From assembly GCF_026339875.1 (NCBI RefSeq), contig NZ_JAPEPZ010000001.1, positions 3,410,001 through 3,474,000 of the forward strand: DNA of 64,000 nt, given 5' to 3'. The notes under the pieces are model-generated. The model was not told the origin of the DNA. It made no database searches and was given only the letters and a program-made list of their open reading frames with translations. Position numbers and translations under genes: made by a program. The stretch is from Streptomyces sp. NBC_01571 (GTDB lineage Bacteria > Actinomycetota > Actinomycetes > Streptomycetales > Streptomycetaceae). This document shows, one piece after another, positions 1-7,975 of this stretch (the first letter of the stretch is position 1; each line of letters begins with the position of its first letter).

Positions 1-18
1 GTTCCTTTGCTGGTTGGC

Positions 19-61
19 AAGGGCGGCCCCGCGACTTTGGCGAGACGAAGGGGCCGCCCTT
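19..61 (-). terminator. Hairpin between genes of the transfer operon
   Basis: Perfect 12-bp inverted repeat (arms 19-30 and 50-61) with a 19-nt loop, directly downstream of the minus-strand ORF 69-377. Left of it, positions 3-8 read AAGGAA on the minus strand, a plausible ribosome binding site for another minus-strand gene beginning outside the window, so this may be an intercistronic processing hairpin rather than the operon end. No U tract is present, as is usual in Streptomyces. Confidence 0.55.
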
Positions 62-68
62 GGCGTAG

Positions 69-377
69 CTAGGTGCTCTTGGAGCGGGCCAGCTTCAACG
101 TGATGCCGCCGGCCCCGATCGGGCCCGCGGCGCCGCCGATGACGGTCGCGGTGTGCGCGGCGACGTCCATCAGCCAGCACAGGGCAGCGACCACTCCCCA
201 GGTGCCGAGCGCGGCGGCGCCGGCGATCGCGAACGGGATGAGCAGCCGCTGCCAGGGAAAGGCGGGCGGGGCGTTGTTGACGACGAACACGACGGGCTGG
301 CCGGTCGCTTGAGCGCGTTGGAAGACGTCGGCGGGGATGTGCGGGGCCATCTGGCCGGGCGGGGTGGGCTGGCTCAT
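69..377 (-). CDS. Small Spd-like membrane protein of the conjugative element (102 aa)
   Basis: Short protein (MSQPTPPG..., 102 aa) with a polar N-terminus and two adjacent hydrophobic segments at about residues 40-65 and 68-92, ending in a Lys/Arg tail. Proteins of this size and composition downstream of traB in Streptomyces plasmids and AICEs are often Spd (spread) proteins, thought to help intramycelial plasmid distribution. That role is inferred from position only. The ATG at 377 has a GAGAGGG-like ribosome binding site. The frame stays open to 656, but that extension would cover a hairpin and a 12-bp repeat array and overlap the end of traB, so I chose the internal ATG. Confidence 0.65.
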   Translation of the reverse strand: MSQPTPPGQMAPHIPADVFQRAQATGQPVVFVVNNAPPAFPWQRLLIPFAIAGAAALGTWGVVAALCWLMDVAAHTATVIGGAAGPIGAGGITLKLARSKST

Positions 378-398
378 TACGGGCCCTCTCGGGGTAGG

Positions 399-434
399 CC
401 GCAGGCCCGCGCCAAAGGTGGCGCGGGCCTGCGG
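399..434 (-). terminator. Strong hairpin downstream of traB
   Basis: Perfect 15-bp inverted repeat (399-413 with 420-434) and a 6-nt loop, in the gap between traB and the next minus-strand gene. It is likely an intercistronic terminator or mRNA-stabilising structure. It adjoins the direct-repeat array at 448-514. Confidence 0.6.
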
Positions 435-447
435 CGGGGTGGGTGTG

Positions 448-594
448 CTTGTCGCGTGGCTTGTCGTCTCTCTTGTCGTGCGGCTTGTCTTGTCGCTTGT
501 CTTGTCGCTTGTCGCCTCCCAGGTCACAACCCGTTTCCGAGCCTCTGGGACCCGGTAGGCGGCTTGTGGAGGAGCGGGGGCGACAAGCGACAAG
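448..594. repeat. 12-bp-periodic CTTGTCG array, candidate clt (cis-acting locus of transfer)
   Basis: CTTGTCG or CTTGTCT starts at 448, 460, 472, 484, 496 and 508, an exact 12-bp period. Two further CTTGTCG copies interleave at 489 and 501. Two inverted copies (CGACAAG) follow at 581 and 588, abutting the traB stop codon. Streptomyces TraB proteins recognise short (8-bp) repeated motifs clustered in a noncoding clt locus (established for pSVH1 and relatives). The location directly after traB fits, so this is the best candidate here. The function is inference; no experimentally known motif is matched. Confidence 0.55.
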
Positions 595-597
595 CGG

Positions 598-2730
598 TCA
601 GTCGTCGGACGCGTGAGAGCGGTGGATGTAGCGGGCCTTGGTGCCCTCACCGACACGGACCGCCGTACCGTCCTGCACCCACGCTTTCAGCCACCCGACG
701 ACCGTCTGACGGGTCGTCCCGTAGGCGTCCGCGAGGGCGCGGGCGATCGCGGACGCTCCCGTCCCGTTCGGGCCGGCGGCGAGCAGCGCAGCGAGCGCGG
801 CCCGCTGCGCGGGACTGTCCTGCTCCTGCTCGCCCCGAAGGGCGGACAGGTTCAGCCCTGCCGGCCGGTCCGAACCGTCGCCCTGCTCGGGGCCACGGGG
901 CTCGCGTGCGGTGGCGAACTGCGCGTCGATCTCCTCACGGAACCGGCGCAACATCTCATCCTCCGCCGGGGCCGGCCCCGTTTGCGGACCGCTCAACGCG
1001 GACAGGTTCAGCCCCGCCCCTGCCGCGGCAGACGGTGCGATGTCAGCGCCGGTGTCGGAAGCCCGGTCGCGCATCCATGCGGTGCGGTCGGCATCCCAGC
1101 GCCGCGCGTAGGCGGGCCCGGCAGCCTTCGCGGACACCGCGTCAAGCGTCGGATGTCGGTCGGAGGTGGCGGCGATGATGTCCCGGATCTGGTTCGGGAG
1201 GATCCGCCACGCTTTGAACAACGCGGCAGGCGACTCCGGAGTGCCCATGAACCCCGCGCCCTTGTGCGGGGCCTGGTCCACACGCAGACCGCGGGTGCCG
1301 GGGAACATCTTCGACAGGTCCATGCCCTCGGTCTCACCACCCGTGAGAGCAACCCGCACCTTCGCCTCACGACGGATCATGAGGTTGCTGAGGACACTGC
1401 CGGTCGCCCCGAGCGCGGTCAGGACAGTGCGCACGCCCATGGCGCGGGCGATCCGGATGACTTCGAGGATCTTCTCTCCAAGCTTGCGGATCTGCCGGTC
1501 GGGGCTGGCCAGGATCTCAGCGCCCTCATCGATGACCAGCATGATCTGAGGAATCTTCGCGCTGACCGGCAGGAGATCCGTGTTCGCCTTGGCCAGCAGG
1601 TCCTGGTAGCCCATCTTGCGGTGCTTGGCCACGCGCACGGCCGCATCGAGCATGGTCATGGCTTCCTCGAACGTCCCGGCGAGCCAGTCGATACCCGGCC
1701 GCACGGGCTTGCCGTCCTCACGCGTGATCTGGCCGTTGAGCGCGGGCAGGACCCACGGCAGGCCGGCCGATCCGGCGTTCAGGTCGATCACCCACGTCAG
1801 GACGTCCTCCGCGCGGGCGAACCCGGCGAGGATCGCGTGGACCATGTTCGTCTTGCCCGAACCGGTCGGACCCACGATCAAGGCGCACTGCTCGCGCAGG
1901 TAGGCGAGGATCTCCTGCGCGTTCGTGCGATACCCCCACGGGATACCCGTGTGCACGGACAGCGGCCCGTAATCATCCGGGTAGGTGCGCTCCTGCTCCA
2001 GCACGTTGACCGTGGTCACATCGATGATGACGCGGCCCTGGTGGATGCCAGGGGACGCGGTGGCGGTGCAGCCGTGCGGCAGCCGGGCGTCCGCGGACAG
2101 CCGCGGCGACTCCCCGGCAATCTTGCTCCAAGTCGCGCCGCCCGGAGGGAGTTCGGCGTCGATGGAGAACCCGGTACCGGTCTCCCACATCTCGACACCG
2201 ACCACGCGCACGGTGATCGAGCACACGCGCTGGATGCGGTCGACCCATTCCGCGGCGACCGCCCGGCGCTCCGCGGACAACTCCGCGGCAATCTGCCGCT
2301 GTTCGACCGCGAGCGCTTCGTCCTCGCGTGCCTCTTCGTAGAGGGCCGCGGAGCGGGCGGCGGCGCCGATCCCCACTCCGATCGTGGCGAGGGAGCCGAG
2401 CGCGGCCCACGTCAGCGGGCCGGTGGTCATGGCCCATGTGGTCCAGCCGGCTCCGACGAGCCAGGACGCGGCGCGGGTGGCCAGGGTGCGGCCGGCGTTG
2501 CGGACCCGCAGGCCCACGACGGTGTGACCGAGGGCGCCGGCCGCGCCGACCGCGAGTGCCCAGCCGGGGGGCATGGCGGTGGCGGCGCCGGTGGCGGCGA
2601 GGGCGAAGGCTCCGGTGGTGGCGGACAGGGCGCCGGTCACGGGTCCGTGACCGGCACTCCAGTCCAGCACCGGACCACTGCCCTGCTGCTTCTGCTTCTT
2701 GTTGGCGGTGGCGGTGGCGGTGGCGCTCAT
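598..2730 (-). CDS. traB: TraB-like FtsK/SpoIIIE-family conjugative DNA translocase (710 aa)
   Basis: Probable motor for Streptomyces conjugation, which moves double-stranded DNA as a membrane-bound hexamer without a relaxase. The N-terminal quarter has paired hydrophobic segments (about residues 30-115). The motor domain has Walker A GPTGSGKTN near residue 287 and Walker B IMLVIDEGAEIL near residue 398. The C-terminus (about 640-710) reads as a winged helix, the part that binds clt in TraB proteins. The ATG at 2730 (MSATATATAN) lies 1 nt beyond the stop of the upstream gene, so the pair is probably translationally coupled. A longer open frame to 2844 overlaps the neighbour and is unlikely. 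pSAM2 calls the equivalent gene traSA. Confidence 0.88.
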   Translation of the reverse strand: MSATATATANKKQKQQGSGPVLDWSAGHGPVTGALSATTGAFALAATGAATAMPPGWALAVGAAGALGHTVVGLRVRNAGRTLATRAASWLVGAGWTTWAMTTGPLTWAALGSLATIGVGIGAAARSAALYEEAREDEALAVEQRQIAAELSAERRAVAAEWVDRIQRVCSITVRVVGVEMWETGTGFSIDAELPPGGATWSKIAGESPRLSADARLPHGCTATASPGIHQGRVIIDVTTVNVLEQERTYPDDYGPLSVHTGIPWGYRTNAQEILAYLREQCALIVGPTGSGKTNMVHAILAGFARAEDVLTWVIDLNAGSAGLPWVLPALNGQITREDGKPVRPGIDWLAGTFEEAMTMLDAAVRVAKHRKMGYQDLLAKANTDLLPVSAKIPQIMLVIDEGAEILASPDRQIRKLGEKILEVIRIARAMGVRTVLTALGATGSVLSNLMIRREAKVRVALTGGETEGMDLSKMFPGTRGLRVDQAPHKGAGFMGTPESPAALFKAWRILPNQIRDIIAATSDRHPTLDAVSAKAAGPAYARRWDADRTAWMRDRASDTGADIAPSAAAGAGLNLSALSGPQTGPAPAEDEMLRRFREEIDAQFATAREPRGPEQGDGSDRPAGLNLSALRGEQEQDSPAQRAALAALLAAGPNGTGASAIARALADAYGTTRQTVVGWLKAWVQDGTAVRVGEGTKARYIHRSHASDD

Positions 2731-2731
2731 G

Positions 2732-4288
2732 TCAGACGTTCCAACCCTTCTCTGCCTCAGGGCCGTTGCGGGGGTCCTCGTGGCGGGCGATGTCCTGCGC
2801 GTGGACCTGCCGGAACAGCGGGCCCATGTCCTCCGCGACCGCAACCGCGCTCATCAGGGCGCCGAAGATGTCGCTGAATCCGTCCGCGACTTCCTTCTCC
2901 AGCGGAAACTCACTGTCGGAGCGCTCCGCGAGGATCTTCATCACGTTCGCCACGCTGGTCAGCGCGGCGGGCAGTCCCTCGACCATGGCGAGGATCTCCA
3001 TGGCGTCCTCGGGGTCGTAGGACTGGGCGGCCTGCTCCATCTCGGAAGCGGCCTCCTCGAACTGGAAACCGGACACGTTCTCTCCTCCACTGACAGGGAT
3101 GTTCGTGCTGGTGGGGACCTGGTGCGCGGGCCGCTGCACGCCGGCGGCGATGCCCTCAGTGCCGTCCTTGGCTGCCTCCGCGTCCGCGGCGGCTTCCTGC
3201 TCACGCTGGGTCTGGCGCGCGGTCTCATCCCGCTCCGCACGCTGCTCGCGGGCTGCGGCGACGATCCGCTGGTACAGGCGCCGGCCGGGGTGGATCAGGG
3301 CGGGGATGCCGAGCTTGCGGCCGAGCCACGTGGACACCACGCCCAAAAGTCCGACCTGCAGCGCCAGCAGCGCGGCGAGCAGCCGGCGGCCCTGGAAGCG
3401 GACCGCCGACCTGCGCAAAGCCTGCCGGGCTGCCTTCCGTGCAGGCGCCTTGCGGACGTTCCCGCGGTTCGCGCGGACCGTTGCGCCGGTCTTGGCATCC
3501 CGCTTGGTGCGCTGCTTGGCGATCGCCGCATCTCGTGCGGCGCGTGCCTTACGGACCGCACCGCCCATCAGGCGCCCGGCCAGGCCAGGGCGCTTGCCCG
3601 GCCGGTTCTTGCCGAGGTTGGTTTTGGCGTTGCGGCGAGCGTCGGCAACCGCGCGGCGGGCGTTGGTGGTCTGTGCCCGCTGCCCGGCGCGCGAGCCGGC
3701 CGCGTCCTTCTGCGCGGCTCGCAGCGCCTTGACCTGCCCAACCCGACCCGCCGCGTGCTTGCCCGCGCCGTGACCGGTCAGGCCGTTGCCGGTCTTGCTG
3801 AGGGACTTGTCGCCGGCCTTGGTGCGGCGGTGCTGGCCGGGCGCCTTGCCCAACCGGCCCCCGGAGCTGCCGGACCGCGAGCCAGTCGAACGGCTTCCGA
3901 AGCTCCCGCGGGTGCCGGTGCCGCCGCTTCGCAGTGCTGCGGTGCGTGCTGCCGAGCGGTGGCCGGCGGTGCGGGCCGCGGACCGGCGGGCCTCGCGGCG
4001 CGGGTTCTGCTTGCGGGATCGGGTGGCGGCGACGGTGCCGAGGACGACCATGCCGGTTGCGGCGACGGCCGCGGCGATCGGTCCGCCGGCGAGGGACGCG
4101 GCGGCGACCGCGCCGACCGTGCTGTTCGCCCCGGACAGGGCCAGCGGCACGATCGGCCACCCGCCCGGAGTGTGGTCAACCTCCCTCACATCCTTGCCCG
4201 TAGCGGGCTTGGTGTCGGGGGGCAGGGGCGGGGGCGGTGCTGTGGGGGGAGCCGGGGCTACTACCGGCTCGGTGCTGAGTTCCGTCAT
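2732..4288 (-). CDS. Ala/Arg-rich membrane protein of the transfer operon (518 aa)
   Basis: Function not recognised. The N-terminus is Pro-rich, followed by hydrophobic segments near residues 42-85, a very basic Ala/Arg-rich region at about 90-290 with many KNLGKNRPGK-like stretches, another hydrophobic stretch near 300, and an acidic, coiled-coil-prone C-terminus from about 330 onward. It ends 1 nt before traB, so it is part of the same operon. It could be an Spd protein or a TraB-associated envelope protein; the basic centre could bind DNA or peptidoglycan. Start ATG 4288 (MTELSTEPV) is preceded by AAGGAG about 12 nt upstream. The frame is open further upstream, without support. Confidence 0.72.
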   Translation of the reverse strand: MTELSTEPVVAPAPPTAPPPPLPPDTKPATGKDVREVDHTPGGWPIVPLALSGANSTVGAVAAASLAGGPIAAAVAATGMVVLGTVAATRSRKQNPRREARRSAARTAGHRSAARTAALRSGGTGTRGSFGSRSTGSRSGSSGGRLGKAPGQHRRTKAGDKSLSKTGNGLTGHGAGKHAAGRVGQVKALRAAQKDAAGSRAGQRAQTTNARRAVADARRNAKTNLGKNRPGKRPGLAGRLMGGAVRKARAARDAAIAKQRTKRDAKTGATVRANRGNVRKAPARKAARQALRRSAVRFQGRRLLAALLALQVGLLGVVSTWLGRKLGIPALIHPGRRLYQRIVAAAREQRAERDETARQTQREQEAAADAEAAKDGTEGIAAGVQRPAHQVPTSTNIPVSGGENVSGFQFEEAASEMEQAAQSYDPEDAMEILAMVEGLPAALTSVANVMKILAERSDSEFPLEKEVADGFSDIFGALMSAVAVAEDMGPLFRQVHAQDIARHEDPRNGPEAEKGWNV

Positions 4289-4364
4289 GCTGAGAGCACT
4301 CCTTGAGGGGAGTAGGGCCCGGCCGGGACCGTAGGAAGTTGTTGGCCGGGCCTGCCAACAGGGC

Positions 4365-4748
4365 TTATGCAACGCGCTGTTCTTTGGCGGTGATGCACAG
4401 ACCGCAGATGCCGTACCGGGTCGACAGGCAGTAGCTGTAGGTGATCTGGCAGCGGGGGCAGGTGCGGCGGGCGAGCATCGCCAGCGCGAGGGCGCCCCAC
4501 TTCCGCGAGGTCATCGGGCGGACGGGCTTGGCGAGGTCCTCGCGGTAGAGGTAGGCGATTCGCGGCGTGTTCGCCCGGCGGTTGGTGACCATGACTTGCG
4601 CCGCGATTGACTGCCCGCCCGGCCGTAGTCCGCGAGCGCGGAGCTGCCGGCGGGTGGCGTACCCGTCCGGGGCCATGCGCCACGGGTAGGTGGGTATGCC
4701 GTAGCGGGCGCCGGTCGGGTCGAAACAGCGGCTGTATGCGGTCGGCAT
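4365..4748 (-). CDS. RRQ-motif zinc-binding protein of AICE type (127 aa)
   Basis: Carries the N-terminal motif YATRRQLRARGLRPGG (about residues 30-45). The C-terminus has Cys pairs (CPRC near 97 and CGLC near 115), likely a zinc ribbon. It resembles the small RRQRL-motif zinc-binding proteins commonly encoded beside DUF2637/SpdB and TraB in Streptomyces mobile elements; their biochemical role is unknown to me. The start overlaps the stop of the DUF2637 gene as TGATG, indicating translational coupling. Confidence 0.72.
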   Translation of the reverse strand: MPTAYSRCFDPTGARYGIPTYPWRMAPDGYATRRQLRARGLRPGGQSIAAQVMVTNRRANTPRIAYLYREDLAKPVRPMTSRKWGALALAMLARRTCPRCQITYSYCLSTRYGICGLCITAKEQRVA

Positions 4749-5797
4749 CAGGCCACCGCCTCAGCCGGCTCCGTCTCCTCGGTGGCCTGCTGCTCGCGGG
4801 CTTCCTGCACCCGGGCGGCGATCCAGCCGACCGACCAGCCGGTGTCGTCGGCGAGTTGCCGCACCGACTTTTCGCCCTCTCGGAAGGACCGGATGTAGGA
4901 GCGGGCTTCCGTCTCGGGCATCTTCGTGAACGGGGTCGGGTGCGTGTTCACCGCGGTGTTCACGGTGCCCTCGGAGGTGTTCACGGCCTCCCGCGCGGCA
5001 GTCTCGCCGGCGACCTGTGCAGCCTGCATGGTGGCCTGCTGCTCGCGCCGTGAACGCTCCTGCTGCTCGTGCTGTTCACGCCGCAACGCGTCCGCGCTCT
5101 CCCGCTCCTCACGGCGCACGCGGTCCTCGTATTCGCGCTGCTCACGCCGGGCCTTGTCCTCGCGGTCGAGGCGTTCACGGTCCATCCGCGCGGTGTGGTC
5201 ACGCTCCGCGGCCCGCTCGTTCGCCTCGCGCTCAGCGCGCTCGCGGTCCAGCCGTTCGGCATGGTCGCGGGCGGACTGTTCACGGTGTTCACGCTCCCGC
5301 TGTTCGCGTTCACGCTCCGCGCGCTGCCGCTGTTCACGCTCCGCGGCTTCCGCGGCCCGTGAACGCTCGATGCGCTCCAACGCGGCGTTGATCGCCCGGC
5401 GGTAGGCCAAGCCCGCTTCCGCGGTGACGATCAACAGCAGCGGAGCGACCGAGTGAACCGCGACCCCGACGAGATCACTCTTGAGGGCGCTGTCTCCCAC
5501 GTTCAGGAGCAGCGTCATCAAGCCCGTCATCCAACGCAGGACCGCCGGCCACTTCCCGGCATGGCCCCCGAGCCGCGCCACGACGGCATCGAGACGGACC
5601 ACGATGACCACCGCGGCATCGACCACCAGCGGCAGGATCGGAGCCGTCCACCCCCAATCGGCGGGAGTGACCTTCTCCACCAGCGGCGTGACCGTGAGGA
5701 CCGAGAACAGGACCGCACCCGCGGTGATCGTCCACGTGCCCGCGGCCAACGTCCGTTCCGCAGACTGAATCTGCTTCGGGCTGAGGGTCTCAAGCAT
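4748..5797 (-). CDS. DUF2637 domain protein (SpdB-like) with coiled coil and winged helix (349 aa)
   Basis: Four transmembrane helices (about residues 20-40, 52-72, 84-101, 108-128) match the DUF2637 architecture of SpdB-type mobile-element proteins. A long charged Glu/Arg/Gln coiled coil (about 140-280) follows, then a C-terminal helix-turn-helix-like region (about 290-340, EKSVRQLADDTGWSVGWIAA). Spd proteins act in spreading transferred plasmid along the recipient mycelium and can interact with TraB. Start ATG 5797 (MLETLSPKQ) was chosen because upstream residues overlap the preceding small gene. It overlaps that gene's 3' end by 8 nt and ends in TGATG with the zinc-protein gene. Confidence 0.78.
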   Translation of the reverse strand: MLETLSPKQIQSAERTLAAGTWTITAGAVLFSVLTVTPLVEKVTPADWGWTAPILPLVVDAAVVIVVRLDAVVARLGGHAGKWPAVLRWMTGLMTLLLNVGDSALKSDLVGVAVHSVAPLLLIVTAEAGLAYRRAINAALERIERSRAAEAAEREQRQRAEREREQREREHREQSARDHAERLDRERAEREANERAAERDHTARMDRERLDREDKARREQREYEDRVRREERESADALRREQHEQQERSRREQQATMQAAQVAGETAAREAVNTSEGTVNTAVNTHPTPFTKMPETEARSYIRSFREGEKSVRQLADDTGWSVGWIAARVQEAREQQATEETEPAEAVA

Positions 5798-5990
5798 CAC
5801 GGCCCCCGCCCTGCCCGCGCTCGCGGCGGGCCCGCTCCGCGGCCAGCAGATGCACGGCGCCGGCAAACACGGCCAGGTTCCACAGACCGCGCCCCCACCA
5901 CGGGAGCGGCACCAGCCACGACATCACACACGCCGCAATCAGCACCGCACCACCCCGGCGTAACCACCAGGCCAGAAGACGCGCCCTCAT
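5790..5990 (-). CDS. Small membrane protein (66 aa)
   Basis: A basic N-terminus, one or two hydrophobic segments (about residues 12-50) and a charged Arg/Gly tail. The start overlaps the upstream gene's stop as ATGA (5987-5990), and the 3' end overlaps the DUF2637 start by 8 nt. Overlaps on both sides strongly support translation within the operon. No family recognised. Confidence 0.62.
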   Translation of the reverse strand: MRARLLAWWLRRGGAVLIAACVMSWLVPLPWWGRGLWNLAVFAGAVHLLAAERARRERGQGGGRDA

Positions 5991-6292
5991 GCCGCCACCG
6001 CGGCCCGCGCCGTGTCCTGCTGGACCTGCCGCCGCGTCCGCGAACGACGCGCCGGCCGCGCCGCCGGGGATCCGAGCGGGCTCGTACGCAGCAGGTACGC
6101 GGCGTAAGCCGCGGGCTCCGGGTCGGACACTCGGAGCTCCGCGAGAACCTCGCGGGCCACGTCCAACCGAGCCGACCTCTCCAGCTGCGATTCCCGGCCG
6201 GGGCCGGTGAACAACTCCAGGTCGATACCGAAGGCCAACTCCGCGAACTCAGCGGGCGTAACAGCCTCATGACCAGCAACGATGTTCTTCAT
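5987..6292 (-). CDS. Hypothetical protein of the transfer operon (101 aa)
   Basis: Starts MKNIVAGHEAVTPAEF at ATG 6292, with AAGGAACC as ribosome binding site 6-8 nt upstream. The first 60 residues look like a small acidic helical domain; the C-terminus is an Arg/Ala-rich tail. No family recognised. It ends in an ATGA overlap with the 66-aa membrane-protein gene, and a hairpin at 6330-6359 separates it from the next gene upstream. Confidence 0.65.
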   Translation of the reverse strand: MKNIVAGHEAVTPAEFAELAFGIDLELFTGPGRESQLERSARLDVAREVLAELRVSDPEPAAYAAYLLRTSPLGSPAARPARRSRTRRQVQQDTARAAVAA

Positions 6293-6329
6293 GGGTCGTG
6301 GTTCCTTAGCTCTGGAACGGCCCAAAACA

Positions 6330-6359
6330 GCGCCCCCGGAGTTGCACCTCCGGGGGCGC
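6330..6359 (-). terminator. Hairpin after the 52-aa ORF
   Basis: Perfect 12-bp stem (6330-6341 with 6348-6359) with a 6-nt loop, 24 nt past the stop of the minus-strand ORF 6383-6541. It may end or attenuate transcription between that ORF and the transfer operon. Confidence 0.6.
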
Positions 6360-6382
6360 GCGCCGTTAGGGATAGGGGAAGG

Positions 6383-6541
6383 TCAGCGCTTCTTCTTCGG
6401 GGTGACGCCGTGCGTGCTGTCCAGCTCCGTCTTGGCGTCCTTGCACGTGCCGGCCGCGATGCGGTCGTAGACCTTCTGGCTCTTCTCGACGTTCTCGGGC
6501 GTGGTCAGGTCGGGCGACTGCTGCGACTTCTTGCCGAACAT
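6383..6541 (-). CDS. Small basic protein (52 aa)
   Basis: MFGKKSQQSPDL... ending in GVTPKKKR, hydrophilic with one Cys. Start ATG 6541 has a clean AGGAG 8 nt upstream, the best ribosome binding site of the region, which supports a real small gene. It is the first gene downstream of the noncoding stretch that holds the GntR operator-like sites, so it may head the regulated transcript. Function unknown. Confidence 0.6.
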   Translation of the reverse strand: MFGKKSQQSPDLTTPENVEKSQKVYDRIAAGTCKDAKTELDSTHGVTPKKKR

Positions 6542-6605
6542 GCGAGCTCCTGACGAGTCGTAGGGATGGGCCCGGCCGGATGCTTCCGGCCCCGGCTCCC
6601 TGCCA

Positions 6606-6652
6606 CCCCGCCCGTACACACCCTGTGGAAGACAGGCTGTGTACGGGCGGGG
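6606..6652. repeat. Long inverted repeat, possible cruciform or origin-type structure
   Basis: Perfect 15-bp arms (6606-6620 and 6638-6652, core CCCGTACACA/TGTGTACGGG) enclose a second stem, CCTGT/ACAGG (22-26 and 32-36 of the 6600 block), separated only by a C:C mismatch and closed by a 5-nt loop. Pairing continues loosely outward to about 6601-6658. It may be a terminator, replication/transfer structure or protein site; the sequence alone does not decide. Confidence 0.6.
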
Positions 6653-7099
6653 GAGGCAGCCGGCCGCAACGCGAGAGCACTGCGACGGCGAGATCGGCTT
6701 CACCAGACCCGCCTTTGCATGGCAGGCCGGTCCCGAGCCGGTGAATCGGGTGCGTCATCGTCACTGCTCTGACGCCAGCAGGCGGCCTGCACGAAGCGGT
6801 GCAGGGTGGCGTGCCGCCGACGACATCACCCGGTCGTCACGGGGGCGGTCTCACTCTTGCCGCCACGTGCGTTGGGGCCCCGCTGCACTTCCCCCACACC
6901 CAAAAGCCCAGGTGGCGCCTGCCAGGCGCGTAGGGGGGAGACGACGTCCACCACGGCGGTTTGCCCCCGGACTCTCGCCCTAGGCACCTACCGCGACCGC
7001 CGCCTCCGCGTCAGCCCCGCACGATCACTGTTCAGTTCTCAACCAATTGCGCTCACTTCGTACTCACCCCTGCGGGGCTTTCCTCCGGGCGTATTCATA

Positions 7100-7125
7100 G
7101 ACTGGACAGGTGGACCGGTCCAGTC
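7100..7125. promoter_or_regulatory. Operator-like palindrome 1 (11-4-11)
   Basis: Imperfect palindrome: 11-bp arms around a TGGA spacer, right arm CCGGTCCAGTC, one mismatch in the left arm. Same layout as sites at 7200-7225 and 7976-7998. Probably bound by the adjacent GntR-family regulator to control the minus-strand transfer genes. Confidence 0.6.
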
Positions 7126-7199
7126 AAGCGCCGAAAGTGGAGTTGAACGAAGGCGAGGAGAGTTTTAGCAGCTCAAGTGGCGTGACGGGATGTCAAAAA

Positions 7200-7225
7200 A
7201 GCTGGACCGGCGGACCGGTCCAGCT
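7200..7225. promoter_or_regulatory. Operator-like palindrome 2 (11-4-11)
   Basis: Perfect 11-bp arms (AGCTGGACCGG and its complement) around a CGGA spacer, 15 nt past the GntR stop codon and exactly 100 bp from palindrome 1. The position suggests looping or cooperative binding by the regulator. Confidence 0.62.
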
Positions 7226-7239
7226 CAGTTCGGGGTCGC

Positions 7240-7956
7240 CTACATGGCGTAGGTGTCAACCTGCTCGAAGAGCGAGGACGGGGTTACGCCTTCCTCGCAA
7301 ACCAATGGGCGCCCGTCCTCGTCGTATGCCGTGTGCAGGAGCACGGCGACCGCAGTGCCGGGCGGTACCTGCAAGCGCTCCGCCTCCACGTCTGTGGCCA
7401 GCCGCACGGTAGTGACGTCCACGCCCTCGACCGGAAACCGACCCGTTTGACGACGGACGTAGCGTGTCGTGCCCTCGGCGATAGGGGCGGTGTCCGCGAG
7501 GCGAGGTGCTGCCTCCGCGATGTCTGGAGGGAACCACGCCTCCACGCAGCTATTCGGCGCTCCGTCCGGGAGCTGGAGAACGCGGATGCGCCGGAGCGCC
7601 AGAACTCCGGGGGAGATCCCGAGCGCATTGGCGATCCGGGTGGGAGGTTCTGCCCAGTCGGGCGCGCCGATCCGTTGGAACGGCATGCCGCCCATGATGC
7701 GCGCTGACCCGGCTCGCCGGGCGCCAGCCGGGCGAGCCACGGGCGTCTCTGTGACGACAAAACCGGTGCCCTGTTTGGCCACCACCACGCCGTCATTGCG
7801 CAGCACGTCCACGGCCTTAATGGCGGTCGCGCGTGAGACGTTCCATTGCTCGGCTAGGTCGCGCCCGGACGGGATGGTGGCGCCAGGGGCGAACTCACCA
7901 GCGGCGATGCGGGCGCGCAGAGACTCGGCGATCTCTTCGTACTTCAGAATGGCCAT
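7240..7956 (-). CDS. GntR-family (HutC/KorSA-like) transcriptional regulator (238 aa)
   Basis: The N-terminal winged helix (about residues 1-70, YEEIAESLRARIAAGEFAPGATIPS... with recognition helix NVSRATAIKAVDVL) is typical of GntR. A C-terminal UTRA-type effector domain (about 85-235) places it in the HutC branch. KorSA of pSAM2 and KorA/TraR-type regulators of Streptomyces plasmids belong here and repress transfer genes and themselves. ATG 7956 (MAILKYEEI) is chosen over an upstream start at 7998 because it begins at the usual domain boundary. Palindromes on both sides of the gene suggest autoregulation. Confidence 0.85.
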   Translation of the reverse strand: MAILKYEEIAESLRARIAAGEFAPGATIPSGRDLAEQWNVSRATAIKAVDVLRNDGVVVAKQGTGFVVTETPVARPAGARRAGSARIMGGMPFQRIGAPDWAEPPTRIANALGISPGVLALRRIRVLQLPDGAPNSCVEAWFPPDIAEAAPRLADTAPIAEGTTRYVRRQTGRFPVEGVDVTTVRLATDVEAERLQVPPGTAVAVLLHTAYDEDGRPLVCEEGVTPSSLFEQVDTYAM

Positions 7957-7975
7957 AGCCTGCCCTACTCCGCTC

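Larger units (their letters stand above)
6542..7239. other. 698-bp noncoding region between transfer operon and regulator gene
   Basis: No convincing gene. It holds a large inverted repeat (6606-6652) and two operator-like palindromes (7100-7125, 7200-7225) just past the GntR gene. ORFs in it lack ribosome binding sites and family resemblance. The minus-strand transfer-operon promoter probably lies here. Confidence 0.6.

Noticed and set aside
448..594. CRISPR-like array
   Set aside because: Repeats are 7 bp at 12-bp spacing with no distinct spacers and no cas genes.
378..656. N-terminal extension of the small Spd-like ORF, giving DKTS repeats
   Set aside because: It would translate the 12-bp repeat array and a hairpin and overlap traB; no ribosome binding site, while the internal ATG 377 has one.
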